Positions 24,871-33,424 of a stretch of DNA of 64,000 nt are shown in pieces (position 1 is the stretch's first letter; the number at the start of each line of letters is the position of its first letter). Below the pieces are notes generated by a model. That model worked only from the letters and a program-made list of their open reading frames with translations, did not search any database and was not told where the DNA came from. Source of the DNA: Streptomyces sp. NBC_00708 (GTDB lineage Bacteria; Actinomycetota; Actinomycetes; Streptomycetales; Streptomycetaceae); assembly GCA_036226585.1 (NCBI GenBank), contig CP108997.1, positions 1,426,001 to 1,490,000 on the forward strand, given 5' to 3'. Position numbers and translations under genes: made by a program.

Positions 24871-26469
24871 TCAGGCCAGCGCGACCAGGTCCCGGTAGTC
24901 CGCACCCCACAGGTCCTCGATCCCGTCCGGGAGCAGGATGATCCGCTCCGGCTGCAGGGCCTCGACCGCGCCCTCGTCGTGCGTGACGAGGACGACCGCG
25001 CCCTTGTACGTACGCAGCGCGCCGAGGATCTCCTCGCGGCTGGCCGGGTCGAGGTTGTTGGTGGGCTCGTCGAGCAGGAGCACGTTGGCGGAGGAGACGA
25101 CCAGCGTCGCCAGGGCGAGACGGGTCTTCTCGCCGCCGGAGAGCACCCCGGCGGGCTTGTCCACGTCGTCCCCGGAGAACAGGAACGAACCGAGTGTCTT
25201 GCGGACCGCGACGAGGTCGAGGTCGGGCGCGGCGGAGCGCATGTTCTCCAGGACCGTGCGGTCGGGGTCCAGGGTCTCGTGCTCCTGGGCGTAGTAGCCC
25301 AGCTTGAGGCCGTGGCCCTCGACGATCTGGCCGGTGTCGGGCTGCTCGGCGCCGCCGAGCAGCCGCAGCAGCGTCGTCTTGCCGGCGCCGTTGAGGCCGA
25401 GGATGACCACGCGGGAGCCCTTGTCGATCGCGAGGTCGACGTCGGTGAAGATCTCCAGGGAGCCGTAGGACTTCGACAGCCCCTCCGCCATCAGGGGCGT
25501 CTTGCCGCACGGCGAGGGGTCGGGGAAGCGCAGCTTGGCGACCTTGTCGGCGACCCGGACCTCGTCGAGGCCGGACAGCAGCCGGTCGGCGCGCTTGGCC
25601 ATGTTCTGCGCGGCGACGGTCTTGGTGGCCTTGGCGCGCATCTTGTCGGCCTGCGCGTTGAGGGCCGCGGCCTTCTTCTCGGCGTTCTGGCGCTCGCGCT
25701 TGCGGCGCCTCTCGTCGGCCTCGCGCTGCTGCTTGTAGAGCTTCCAGCCCATGTTGTAGACGTCGATCTGCGAGCGGTTGGCATCGAGGTAGAAGACCTT
25801 GTTGACGACCGTCTCGACGAGTTCTTCGTCGTGGGAGATCACGACGAACCCGCCGCGGTAGGTCTTCAGGTAGTCGCGCAGCCAGACGATGGAGTCCGCG
25901 TCCAGGTGGTTGGTGGGCTCGTCGAGGAGGAGCGTGTCGGCGTCCGAGAAGAGGATGCGGGCCAGCTCGACGCGGCGGCGCTGACCGCCGGAGAGGGTGT
26001 GCAGCGGCTGGCCGAGCACCCGGTCGGGCAGGCTGAGCGCGGCGGCGATGGTGGCGGCCTCGGCCTCGGCGGCGTACCCGCCCTTGGTGAGGAACTCCGT
26101 CTCCAGGCGCTCGTACTTCTTCATCGCCTTCTCGCGGGTGGCGCCCTTGCCGTTCGCCATCCGGTCCTCGTTCTCCCGCATCCTGCGCAGGATCTCGTCG
26201 AGGCCGCGGGCGGACAGGACCCGGTCCCTGGCCAGGACGTCGAGGTCGCCGGTGCGGGGGTCCTGCGGGAGGTAGCCCACCTCGCCGGAGCGGGTGATGG
26301 TGCCGGCGGCGGGGGTGCCCTCGCCCGCGAGGCACTTGGTGAGGGTGGTCTTACCGGCTCCGTTGCGGCCGACGAGGCCGATGCGGTCGCCCTTGGCGAT
26401 GCGGAAGCTGGCGGATTCGATGAGCAGACGGGCGCCGGCGCGCAGCTCGATGCCGGAGGCGGTGATCAC
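24871..26469 (-). CDS. ABC-F family ATPase
   Basis: A 532-aa soluble protein with two ABC cassettes and no membrane segment. Cassette 1 has Walker A GRNGAGKTT (about 34-42), signature LSGGQRRR and Walker B TLLLDEPTNHLD; cassette 2 has GLNGAGKTT (about 348), LSGGEKTR and VLLLDEPTNNLD. A Lys/Arg-rich linker (about 235-300, ADERRRKRERQNAEKKAAA) is the P-site interaction motif region. ABC-F proteins bind the ribosomal E-site in translation factor or antibiotic-protection roles; which applies cannot be told. The start is GTG 26469 with GGAG 11 nt upstream. Confidence 0.93.
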   Translation of the reverse strand: MITASGIELRAGARLLIESASFRIAKGDRIGLVGRNGAGKTTLTKCLAGEGTPAAGTITRSGEVGYLPQDPRTGDLDVLARDRVLSARGLDEILRRMRENEDRMANGKGATREKAMKKYERLETEFLTKGGYAAEAEAATIAAALSLPDRVLGQPLHTLSGGQRRRVELARILFSDADTLLLDEPTNHLDADSIVWLRDYLKTYRGGFVVISHDEELVETVVNKVFYLDANRSQIDVYNMGWKLYKQQREADERRRKRERQNAEKKAAALNAQADKMRAKATKTVAAQNMAKRADRLLSGLDEVRVADKVAKLRFPDPSPCGKTPLMAEGLSKSYGSLEIFTDVDLAIDKGSRVVILGLNGAGKTTLLRLLGGAEQPDTGQIVEGHGLKLGYYAQEHETLDPDRTVLENMRSAAPDLDLVAVRKTLGSFLFSGDDVDKPAGVLSGGEKTRLALATLVVSSANVLLLDEPTNNLDPASREEILGALRTYKGAVVLVTHDEGAVEALQPERIILLPDGIEDLWGADYRDLVALA

Positions 26470-26532
26470 GGGGAAGTACTCCAGGGCGGAATGGACGGCG
26501 GAGGAACGGCAGGCGGGGACGACTCGACGCCG

Positions 26533-26565
26533 TTACTCACGCACACGCACAAGGAGGACTGCCAT
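26533..26565 (-). CDS. Candidate leaderless 10-aa leader ORF before the ABC-F gene
   Basis: ATG 26565 to TAA 26533 encodes MAVLLVRVRE. TAGACT (26573-26578 on the complement) sits 7 nt upstream of this ATG, so the transcript could start at the ATG. It ends 63 nt before the ABC-F GTG. Many actinobacterial ABC-F genes are controlled by translation of short upstream ORFs, so this is a plausible attenuator. An alternative small ORF lies on the opposite strand over the same DNA. Confidence 0.35.
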   Translation of the reverse strand: MAVLLVRVRE

Positions 26566-26632
26566 GGGAACCAGTCTACTGGCGGTGTCCAACGACTTTT
26601 CCGCGTGCTCCACCCGGCTCCCCACCTGGTGA
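26564..26632 (+). CDS. Candidate 22-aa small ORF with strong ribosome site
   Basis: ATG 26564 to TGA 26632 encodes a 22-residue peptide (MGTSLLAVSNDF...RLPTW). AAGGAGG lies 6 nt before the ATG, an ideal Shine-Dalgarno that is unlikely by chance in this composition. It would be the first translated frame upstream of the metallopeptidase gene at 26712. It competes with the minus-strand 10-aa leader as an explanation for this site. Confidence 0.35.
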   Translation: MGTSLLAVSNDFSACSTRLPTW

Positions 26633-26711
26633 ATCCGGGCATGAACGGACGAACTGCCGGATACTCGGCGAAGGGAACAAGCGGTGACCGTTCGTGGCGG
26701 AGGGTGGTGCG

Positions 26712-27602
26712 ATGCAGTTCGACGACGACGCCGATCTGGACACGTCGGAGGTCAGGGACGTACGCGGCAGCCGGATCCCGGGCGGCCGGGCCACGGTGGG
26801 CGGCGGCATCGCCGGGGTCGTCGCGCTGATCCTGGGACTGCTCTTCGGGGTCGGCCCCGATCAGCTCGGGCTCTCGTCCGGCGACTCGGACCCGGGCGCG
26901 ACCGCGTCCTCGGCGGCGCAGGTCCAGCAGGAGTGCCGGACCGGGCGGGACGCCAACACCAAGGACGACTGCCGGATCGTCGCGGTGGTCAACAGCGTGC
27001 AGGACTACTGGGACCAGGAGTTCACCCGCCGCGACGCGCAGTACGCCACGGCGCGCACGGTGCTGTTCACCGACCGGATCAGTACGGCCTGCGGCTCCGC
27101 GACCTCGGCCGTGGGGCCGTTCTACTGCCCCGGTGACCGGCAGGTCTACCTGGACCTGGGGTTCTTCGACGAGCTGCGGACGAAGTTCGGATCGAGCGGC
27201 GGGCCGTTCGCGCAGGCGTACGTCGTCGCGCACGAGTACGGGCACCACGTGCAGAACCAGATGGGGACGCTGGGCCGGACCCAGGACGGGCGGACCGGCG
27301 AGAACAGCAACGCGGTGAAGGTGGAACTCCAGGCGGACTGCTACGCCGGGGTCTGGGCGCACCACGCGACCACCACGCCCGACGAGTCGACCGGCAGGCC
27401 GCTGATCACCGAGGTCACCCGGGCGGACATCCGGGACGGCCTGGACGCGGCGGCGTCGGTCGGGGACGACCGCATCCAGGAGAAGTTCCAGGGCCGGGTC
27501 ACGCCCGAGTCCTGGACGCACGGGTCGGCGGCGCAGCGCCAGGAGTGGTTCACCACGGGGTTCCGCGGCGGGGACATGGACGACTGCGACACGTTCCGCT
27601 GA
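26712..27602 (+). CDS. Neutral zinc metallopeptidase (YpfJ family)
   Basis: A 296-aa membrane-anchored peptidase. Acidic N-terminus, one transmembrane helix ([16 protein letters not shown]), then the extracytoplasmic YpfJ domain with zinc site HEYGHH (His174, Glu175, His178) and a downstream Glu in [12 protein letters not shown]. Paired cysteines (about residues 77, 88, 118 and 135) may form disulfides. ATG 26712 follows a GGAGGGTGG site. Substrate unknown. Confidence 0.92.
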   Translation: MQFDDDADLDTSEVRDVRGSRIPGGRATVGGGIAGVVALILGLLFGVGPDQLGLSSGDSDPGATASSAAQVQQECRTGRDANTKDDCRIVAVVNSVQDYWDQEFTRRDAQYATARTVLFTDRISTACGSATSAVGPFYCPGDRQVYLDLGFFDELRTKFGSSGGPFAQAYVVAHEYGHHVQNQMGTLGRTQDGRTGENSNAVKVELQADCYAGVWAHHATTTPDESTGRPLITEVTRADIRDGLDAAASVGDDRIQEKFQGRVTPESWTHGSAAQRQEWFTTGFRGGDMDDCDTFR

Positions 27603-27680
27603 CGTCCGCCGGGACGTTGTCGGTGGGCGGTGCCAGACTGAGATCTGGATCACATGTGCCGTACGAAGGGGCTGAGCGCG

Positions 27681-28088
27681 ATGGCCGAGACAGGTGTGGC
27701 GACGGTGTACCCGACGATCCTCTACGACGACGCGAAGGCCGCGATCAGGACGCTGACGGAGGGCTTCGGCTTCACGAAGGAAGCGGTGTACGAGGCGGAG
27801 GACGGCTCGGTGGTGCACGCGGAGCTGTCCTGCGGCAACGGCAGGGTGATGCTGGGGTCGCGGGGGCGGGAGGGGGTGTTCGCGCGGGCGATGGCCGGGG
27901 GTGGGCCGGCCGGGGTCTATGTGGTGGTGGGGGAGGTCGACGCGCACTATGCGCGGGCCGTTGAGCACGGGGTGGAGATCCTGATGCCGCCCACGGATCA
28001 GTCGTACGGATCGCGGGACTACATGGCGCGGGACGGGGAGGGGAATGTGTGGAGCTTCGGCACGTATGCGCCGGGGGCGGCGAGCTGA
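27681..28088 (+). CDS. VOC family (glyoxalase/bleomycin-resistance-like) protein
   Basis: A 135-aa single VOC unit with paired beta-alpha-beta modules (VATVYPTILYDDAKAAIRTLTEGFGF and VVVGEVDAHYARAVEHGVEI) and a final DGEGNVWSFGTY strand. Such proteins bind metals and small molecules as lyases, dioxygenases or drug-sequestering proteins. Function not resolvable. ATG 27681 has a GAAGG site. Confidence 0.85.
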   Translation: MAETGVATVYPTILYDDAKAAIRTLTEGFGFTKEAVYEAEDGSVVHAELSCGNGRVMLGSRGREGVFARAMAGGGPAGVYVVVGEVDAHYARAVEHGVEILMPPTDQSYGSRDYMARDGEGNVWSFGTYAPGAAS

Positions 28089-28116
28089 GGCGGGGCGCGG
28101 GCGGGCGGGCGCCTGC

Positions 28117-28301
28117 GGCGGGCCTGTTCCCCTACCCGCCCCTTCCCGAACCGGGGCGCTGCCCCGGACCCCTGCTCCTCAAGCGCCGGAGAGGCTGAGT
28201 TTCGGGGCTCCGCCCCGGACCCCCGCGCCTCAAACGCCGGCGAGGCTACCTGTAAGCCCCTCCGGCGCTTGAGGAGCGGGGGTGTGGGGGCAGCGCCCCC
28301 G
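28117..28301. repeat. Cluster of Streptomyces-type intergenic repeats (three copies)
   Basis: Copy A (28117-28194) contains a pyrimidine-rich stretch, GGGGC...GCCCCGGACCCC and CTCAAGCGCCGG; copy B (28204-28245) repeats GGGGCTCCGCCCCGGACCCC plus CTCAAACGCCGG; copy C (28257-28301) is the inverted form (CTCCGGCGCTTGAGGAGCGGGGG). The element fills the gap between the convergent VOC and hypothetical genes and can fold in both directions, so it may act as a terminator. A close copy lies inside cobB at 39654-39736. Confidence 0.8.
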
Positions 28302-28303
28302 CG

Positions 28304-29689
28304 TCATGAGCCGCCCGTGTGGACCTGGAAAGCCGCCTTGCGGACCGCCTTGGCCAGGGCCGGGTCGGGGTGGGCCGCAGCCAGGGCCACCAGGACCTGG
28401 ACCGTGCGGGGGTGGCCGACGGCCCGGACCTCGTCCAGGAGGGCCGGGACCGTGCCCTGGACCGCGGAGTCGAGGTGCCGGACAAGGAGGCCCGTCTCGC
28501 CGTGGTCCGCGACCGCCGCCGCCGTGTCGACCCAGAGCCACGTGGCCTCCTCGCGGCTGAGGACCTCCTGCGCGTCCTCGGGGTCCGTACCGTCGTACTC
28601 CGCGAGCCACAGCAGCGCGTAGGGCCGCAGCGACGGGTCGGTGACGACCGCCCGTACCTCGGGCTCGGCGGGCGCGCCGACGACGCGCAGGGCCTCGAAG
28701 GCCAGCCCGCGCAGCAGCGCGTCCTCGCCCCGGGCGACGTCCAGGAGCTCGGCGACGGCGCTGCCGACGGGGCGGGCGGCCAGCCAGGCGCGGTATTCGG
28801 CGCGGGCCGGTCCGGGGGTGAGGCGGGCGCAGCCCAGGAGCATGTCGGCGGCGGCCTGCTCGATGTTGCCGGCCGGGCTCTGGGCGGCGACGCAGATCTG
28901 CTCCAGCTTGACCCAGACCGCCCAGTTGCCGAGCGGCGTCAGGGTGGCCTGACCGGCGCCGAGGGTGAGCGCGCCGACTGCGGCCAGGCCCTCCAGCGCC
29001 CAGTCCAGCAGGAGCGCGACGAGCGCCGGGGAGTGGGCGGTGGGAGCCGGCTCGGCGGGGACGGGCAGCGGCTCGGGGCCGTACGGCACCTCGCAGCGCT
29101 CCTCGTGGAGTTCCGCGACGCGCTGGCCGAGGAGGTCGAGCAGGGCGGGCACGGTGACCGGGCCCGCCGAGAGCTGGAGCAGCGAGAGGACCTGGGGGAC
29201 GGCCTCGACGGCCTCGGCGACGGCGGTGGACTCGACGTCCAGGGGCGCGGGGTGGACGAGCGACCACGCGTCGAAGAGGGCCACCCAGCCGCGGAGCACC
29301 GCGGAGTCGTCCCGGTCCCAGGCGCGCAGCCGCCAGCCGGGCCGCGCGGTGTCGCCGTGCAGCTCGACCAGGCCGGCGAGGCGGGCCCGGTCCCAGCCGG
29401 AGCGCACCTGCGCCGGGGACAGTTCCAGCGCGGCGGCGGCGTGTTCGAGGGCCTGTGCCGCCAGCGGCGGGGTGCCGGGGGTCGCCCCGTCGGCCGCCCA
29501 GTGGGCGATCCGTACGGCGTCGGCGAGCACCTTCCTGGCCTGGCGGGCCAGTTCGGCCCGGGGCGGGGTGCCCTCCGGGGGGCGCGGCGCGGGCCTCGTG
29601 CGCCGGGTCGTCACGGCCTTGCGAGCGGTGGTGAGGGATCGCGGGCGGACAAGTCGCAGCCTGGAGTCGCGCGGGGTACGGGACGTCAC
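28304..29689 (-). CDS. Hypothetical protein with HEAT-like C-terminal half
   Basis: A 461-aa protein that I do not recognise. A basic N-terminus (about 1-45) precedes an Ala/Leu-rich helical protein with winged-helix-like stretches (LGQRVAELHEERCEV, LGNWAVWVKLEQ). Residues about 315-455 form regular helical pairs resembling HEAT/armadillo repeats (DALLRGLAFEALRVVGA, ... TVQVLVALAAAHPDPALAKAVRKAA). Starts at GTG 29689, without a clear Shine-Dalgarno. The plan suggests a protein-binding scaffold. Confidence 0.75.
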   Translation of the reverse strand: MTSRTPRDSRLRLVRPRSLTTARKAVTTRRTRPAPRPPEGTPPRAELARQARKVLADAVRIAHWAADGATPGTPPLAAQALEHAAAALELSPAQVRSGWDRARLAGLVELHGDTARPGWRLRAWDRDDSAVLRGWVALFDAWSLVHPAPLDVESTAVAEAVEAVPQVLSLLQLSAGPVTVPALLDLLGQRVAELHEERCEVPYGPEPLPVPAEPAPTAHSPALVALLLDWALEGLAAVGALTLGAGQATLTPLGNWAVWVKLEQICVAAQSPAGNIEQAAADMLLGCARLTPGPARAEYRAWLAARPVGSAVAELLDVARGEDALLRGLAFEALRVVGAPAEPEVRAVVTDPSLRPYALLWLAEYDGTDPEDAQEVLSREEATWLWVDTAAAVADHGETGLLVRHLDSAVQGTVPALLDEVRAVGHPRTVQVLVALAAAHPDPALAKAVRKAAFQVHTGGS

Positions 29690-29799
29690 GGGGAGCAGTC
29701 TTGCCCCTGACGGCCCGAAAGCCCAAACGGAACCCGGGTCACCGGTGTCCGCGGGCCCCTGTGCCGGCCGGGACCAATCGGCCGAACCGGCGCATCACC

Positions 29800-30927
29800 T
29801 CACATCAGGGGCGTGAGAAAGCGGCGCAGGGTCTCCTCGTAGCGGGCCGGGCCGGCGTTCCACATCGCCGCATGCGGAGCCCGGTCCACGGTGTGCAGGG
29901 AGACGACGTCGGGGCGGGTCGCGGCGAGCCGGCGGGAGTGCGACCAGGGCGCCAGGGTGTCGTCGGGGCCGTGGAAGATCAGCGTCGGGACGTGCAGGCT
30001 CACCGGCAGCGAGGTCTCCAGGAGCCCCGTGCCGTGCAGCCCGGTCTGGCCCTGGGCGGCCCGCACGGCCAGCGGCAGCAGTGCGGCGGGTACCCCGCGC
30101 GCGGCGGCCAGGCCGCGCAGGGTGTCGGTCCAGTCCAGCACCGGGGAGTCGAGGACGAGGCCGGAGATCCGGTCGCGGAGCGCGGAGCCGGCGCAGGCGT
30201 GCAGGGCCATGGACGCGCCGGTGGACCAGCCGTACAGGATGACCTGCTCGGCGCCGCCCCGGACGGCGAAGCGGAGGGCGGCGTCCAGGTCGCGCCACTC
30301 GGACTCGCCGAGGTGGCCGAGCCCGTCCGGGGAGCGGGGGGCGCCCGGGTCACCCCGGTAGGCGAGGTCGAGCACGGGCAGCTGCTGGCCGTGCAGGAAG
30401 CCGAGGAGGTTCAGCGGGTGCTCGCGGGTCGCGCCGATGCCGTGCACGGTGATGACCCAGGTGGGACGGGGCGCGGGGACGAGCCAGGCGGGCAGTGCGC
30501 CGAGTTCGCCGGGGATCTCCACCTCGCGGAAGGCGAGACCGAGCGCGCTGCCGGGGTCGCCGCTGTACACCTGGGGCGTGAGGCGGACCTTGTCGCCGGG
30601 GGCCAGGATGCCGTGGTCGACGCGCTCCAGCCGGCGTACGACGGTGTCGGCGGCCTGGTGGGCCCGGTCGAGCACGGGGCCGACGACGGCATGGACGTTC
30701 TTGCCCGTCAGCCCGTAGGTACCGGGGCGCAGTGAGGTGAGGGACCGGGTCAGGGTGACCTGTCCGGCGGCCGTCGCGTGGACGGTGAGTTCGCGGTCGG
30801 CGGGGAGCGGACGTCCGGGCGGCGTCTTCAGGGCGACGTCGCCCGCGATCCGGCCGGCCGCGACCGCTGCCGCACCGGCGCCGATGAGTGTGGTGACGGC
30901 CGCTGCCGTCGCTGTTACCGGGCGCAC
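29800..30927 (-). CDS. Alpha/beta hydrolase family protein
   Basis: A 375-aa protein with an N-terminal hydrophobic helix (signal anchor) and an alpha/beta-hydrolase domain. The nucleophile elbow is GWSTGA (Ser near residue 234), the oxyanion region VHGIGATREHP, and probable acid/base residues lie in HGPDDTLAPW and DRAPHAAMW. It looks like an esterase or acyl-peptidase-like exported or membrane-bound enzyme. GTG start at 30927. Confidence 0.85.
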   Translation of the reverse strand: MRPVTATAAAVTTLIGAGAAAVAAGRIAGDVALKTPPGRPLPADRELTVHATAAGQVTLTRSLTSLRPGTYGLTGKNVHAVVGPVLDRAHQAADTVVRRLERVDHGILAPGDKVRLTPQVYSGDPGSALGLAFREVEIPGELGALPAWLVPAPRPTWVITVHGIGATREHPLNLLGFLHGQQLPVLDLAYRGDPGAPRSPDGLGHLGESEWRDLDAALRFAVRGGAEQVILYGWSTGASMALHACAGSALRDRISGLVLDSPVLDWTDTLRGLAAARGVPAALLPLAVRAAQGQTGLHGTGLLETSLPVSLHVPTLIFHGPDDTLAPWSHSRRLAATRPDVVSLHTVDRAPHAAMWNAGPARYEETLRRFLTPLM

Positions 30928-30997
30928 ACCCTCAGTGTCGGGGTGCGGGCGGCGCGATGCCAGTGGGCGGGGCCGTACGGGCCCCGTACGGACCGCC

Positions 30998-31654
30998 TCA
31001 GCGCTGCCCGTACCCCTTCAGGGCCTCGCCCACCTCGCCCAGCTGGTCCTCCGTGAGCAGGGACGGGCTGCGTCCGGGCACGGAGCCGGCGGCGAGCCAG
31101 ACGTGGCAGAGCCATTCGAGCTGGGCGGTGCGGTCGTACGCCTCGTCGAGGGTGGCCCCGTAGGTGACGGTGCCGTGGTTGGCGAGCAGGCAGCCGGTGC
31201 GGTCGCGGAGGGCGGCGAGCATGTTCGCGGCGAGTTCGGGGGTGCCGTACCGGGCGTAGGGGGCGACCCGGACGGTGCCGCCCAGGATCGCGGCGGCGTA
31301 GTGGACCGGGGGGACCTCGGTGACGAGTGTGGAGACGGCGGTGGCGTGGACCGCGTGGGTGTGCACGACGGCGGTCGCCCCGGTGTTCCGGTAGATGGCG
31401 AGATGGAGGGGAAGTTCGCTGGTGGGGGTCAGTTTCCCGAGGATCTGGTTGCCTTCCGGATCGACGCCGGTCAGGTCCTCGGGGCGGAGCCGTTCGTACG
31501 GGACTCCGCTGGGTGTGACCAGCACGGTGTCGCCGATGCGCACGGAGACGTTTCCGGAGGTTCCGACGACCAGCCCCTCGGCCGCCGTCCGGCGGGCCGT
31601 GGCGACGACCGCCTCCCACCCCCGGCCGATCGCCTCGTGCTGTCGGTCACTCAT
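30998..31654 (-). CDS. Class II aldolase/adducin family protein (fuculose-phosphate-aldolase-like)
   Basis: A 218-aa zinc-dependent class II aldolase. The phosphate/substrate loop is GTSGNVSVR (about 31-39), TPSG, catalytic Glu in TPTSELPLHLAIY, zinc histidines in HTHAVHA (about 98-104) and a later His in NHGT. Substrate (fuculose-1-P, ribulose-5-P or a methionine-salvage intermediate) cannot be told from sequence alone. ATG 31654 follows AAAGGA. Confidence 0.9.
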   Translation of the reverse strand: MSDRQHEAIGRGWEAVVATARRTAAEGLVVGTSGNVSVRIGDTVLVTPSGVPYERLRPEDLTGVDPEGNQILGKLTPTSELPLHLAIYRNTGATAVVHTHAVHATAVSTLVTEVPPVHYAAAILGGTVRVAPYARYGTPELAANMLAALRDRTGCLLANHGTVTYGATLDEAYDRTAQLEWLCHVWLAAGSVPGRSPSLLTEDQLGEVGEALKGYGQR

Positions 31655-31717
31655 ACGAAGATCCTTTCCGGGCCCCGCCCGGCCGCCGCGGCAGGGGTCA
31701 CCGCAACGCCCTGCTCA

Positions 31718-31739
31718 GTTCATCTTCTGTTCACTCAAG
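31718..31739 (+). promoter_or_regulatory. PHO box (two 11-nt direct-repeat units)
   Basis: GTTCATCTTCT (31718-31728) and GTTCACTCAAG (31729-31739) are adjacent 11-nt units of the Streptomyces PhoP consensus (GTTCACC-like). A -10-like TACGTT lies at 31745-31750, so PhoP would bind across the -35. This fits known PhoP control of the S. coelicolor homologue. Confidence 0.75.
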
Positions 31740-31786
31740 TTGCCTACGTTCCACGTGCCAATGACGTCGAACGATTGCCTGGGTAA

Positions 31787-33055
31787 ATGGAACACATCAC
31801 GCTGCTGCTCGCGATAGTGATCGTGACAGCTCTAGTGTTCGATTTCACGAACGGTTTCCACGACACCGCCAACGCGATGGCCACGACCATCTCGACCGGC
31901 GCCCTCAAACCCAAGACGGCGGTCGCGATGTCCGCCGTTCTCAATCTGGTCGGCGCGTTCCTGTCCGTGGAGGTCGCCAAGACGATCTCCGGCGGGATCG
32001 TCAATGAGGACGGCCTCAGAACCGAGGTCATCTTCGCGGCGCTCGTCGGCGCCATCCTGTGGAATCTTCTGACCTGGCTGGTCGGGCTCCCGTCCAGCTC
32101 CTCCCACGCACTGTTCGGCGGCCTCATCGGCGCCGCGGTGATGTCCGCCGGCTGGTCGTCGGTCAACGGCGGCACCATCGTCACCAAGGTGCTGCTGCCC
32201 GCCCTCGCCGCCCCGATCGTGGCCGGCCTGGCCGCGCTGCTGGCCACCCGGCTCACGTACCGGATCGGCGGGAAGATCCGGAACGACGCCCAGGAGAAGG
32301 CCACCGCCAAGGGCTACCGGGCCGGCCAGATCGCCTCGGCCGGTCTCGTCTCGCTCGCCCACGGCACCAACGACGCGCAGAAGACCATGGGCATCATCAC
32401 GCTCGCCCTGGTCACCGGCGGTGTCCTCTCCCCCGGCTCCAACCCGCCGGTGTGGGTCATCGTCAGCGCCGGCCTGGCCATCGCGCTCGGCACGTACCTC
32501 GGCGGCTGGCGCATCATCCGCACCATGGGCAGCGGCCTGACCGAGCTGAAGCCCCCGCAGGGCTTCGCCGCCCAGACCAGCGCGGCCACCGTCATCCTGG
32601 CCTCCTCGCACCTCGGCTTCTCCCTGTCCACCACGCAGTCCTGCTCCGGGGCCGTGATGGGCGCGGGCCTCGGCCGCTCCGGGGGTGTGGTCCGCTGGTC
32701 CACCGCCACCCGGATGTTCGTCGCCTGGGGCCTGACCCTGCCGGCCGCCGGTCTGGTCGGCGCGGGCGCGGAGTTCCTGACCAAGCAGGGCACCTGGGGC
32801 GTCGTGGTCGTCGCGGCGCTGCTGGTCGCCGGTTCGGGAGCGATCTGGATGCTCTCGCGCCGCCGGCCCGTCGGCCACGACGATGTGGCGCCCTCCGAGG
32901 ACGCGGCCCCGGCCGAGCCCGCGGGTGTCGTCACCCAGGCCATCGCGGCCGTGAGCCCGCCGCCCACCCTGGCCCAGGCCCACGACCTCGCCGCCACCAT
33001 CCCGGCGCCCGCCGCACCCGTCGCCGCCGATCCGGCCCGACCCGCCACGGTCTGA
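31787..33055 (+). CDS. pitH2: Low-affinity inorganic phosphate transporter (Pit family)
   Basis: A 422-aa membrane protein of the PiT family with the two PD001131-type signatures, GFHDTANAMAT near residue 22 and HGTNDAQKTMGI near 190, in inverted halves. It carries a Pro/Ala-rich cytosolic tail (about 365-422). Pit proteins take up metal-phosphate with protons. Location next to a 77-aa membrane protein and the cobalamin genes matches S. coelicolor pitH2. The upstream PHO box supports phosphate regulation. Confidence 0.93.
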   Translation: MEHITLLLAIVIVTALVFDFTNGFHDTANAMATTISTGALKPKTAVAMSAVLNLVGAFLSVEVAKTISGGIVNEDGLRTEVIFAALVGAILWNLLTWLVGLPSSSSHALFGGLIGAAVMSAGWSSVNGGTIVTKVLLPALAAPIVAGLAALLATRLTYRIGGKIRNDAQEKATAKGYRAGQIASAGLVSLAHGTNDAQKTMGIITLALVTGGVLSPGSNPPVWVIVSAGLAIALGTYLGGWRIIRTMGSGLTELKPPQGFAAQTSAATVILASSHLGFSLSTTQSCSGAVMGAGLGRSGGVVRWSTATRMFVAWGLTLPAAGLVGAGAEFLTKQGTWGVVVVAALLVAGSGAIWMLSRRRPVGHDDVAPSEDAAPAEPAGVVTQAIAAVSPPPTLAQAHDLAATIPAPAAPVAADPARPATV

Positions 33056-33087
33056 CAGACCCCGGTACTCCGGTAAGGACACCCCGT

Positions 33088-33321
33088 ATGAACATCGACT
33101 GGGCAGCTCTGGGCACCGTCTTCGGCGTCTCCCTCGTCACCACCGTCGCCCTGGTGGGCCTCTTCACCCTCGGCATCGTCGGCCTCTCCAAGCAGCCGGA
33201 ACCGGCCGCGCAGGGCGGTCCGGCGGGCGGCTCGCTGCTGCTGGCCCGCGCCGGGGCGTACGTCTGCTTCGGGCTCTGCGCGGCGGCCGTCGCGTACGGC
33301 ATCTATCTGATCGTCGCCTGA
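33088..33321 (+). CDS. Small membrane protein downstream of pitH2
   Basis: A 77-aa protein with two hydrophobic helices (GVSLVTTVALVGLFTLGIVGL and YVCFGLCAAAVAYGIYLIV) and a short polar loop between. No function recognised. It follows pitH2 after 32 nt and precedes a strong terminator, so the two form one operon; a helper role for Pit is inference. Confidence 0.82.
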   Translation: MNIDWAALGTVFGVSLVTTVALVGLFTLGIVGLSKQPEPAAQGGPAGGSLLLARAGAYVCFGLCAAAVAYGIYLIVA

Positions 33322-33335
33322 CGCACCACCACCCC

Positions 33336-33374
33336 CATCGGGCCGGACGCACCCCGTGTGCGTCCGGCCCGATG
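33336..33374 (+). terminator. Strong hairpin after the pitH2 operon
   Basis: A perfect 17-bp inverted repeat (33336-33352 with 33358-33374, 5-nt loop) lies 14 nt downstream of the small membrane protein. It isolates the phosphate operon from the cobalamin riboswitch transcript. Confidence 0.8.
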
Positions 33375-33424
33375 TGCGTCCGCCCACACCGCGCCGCCGC
33401 AGGTCAACAGCGAGTTGACGGGCG

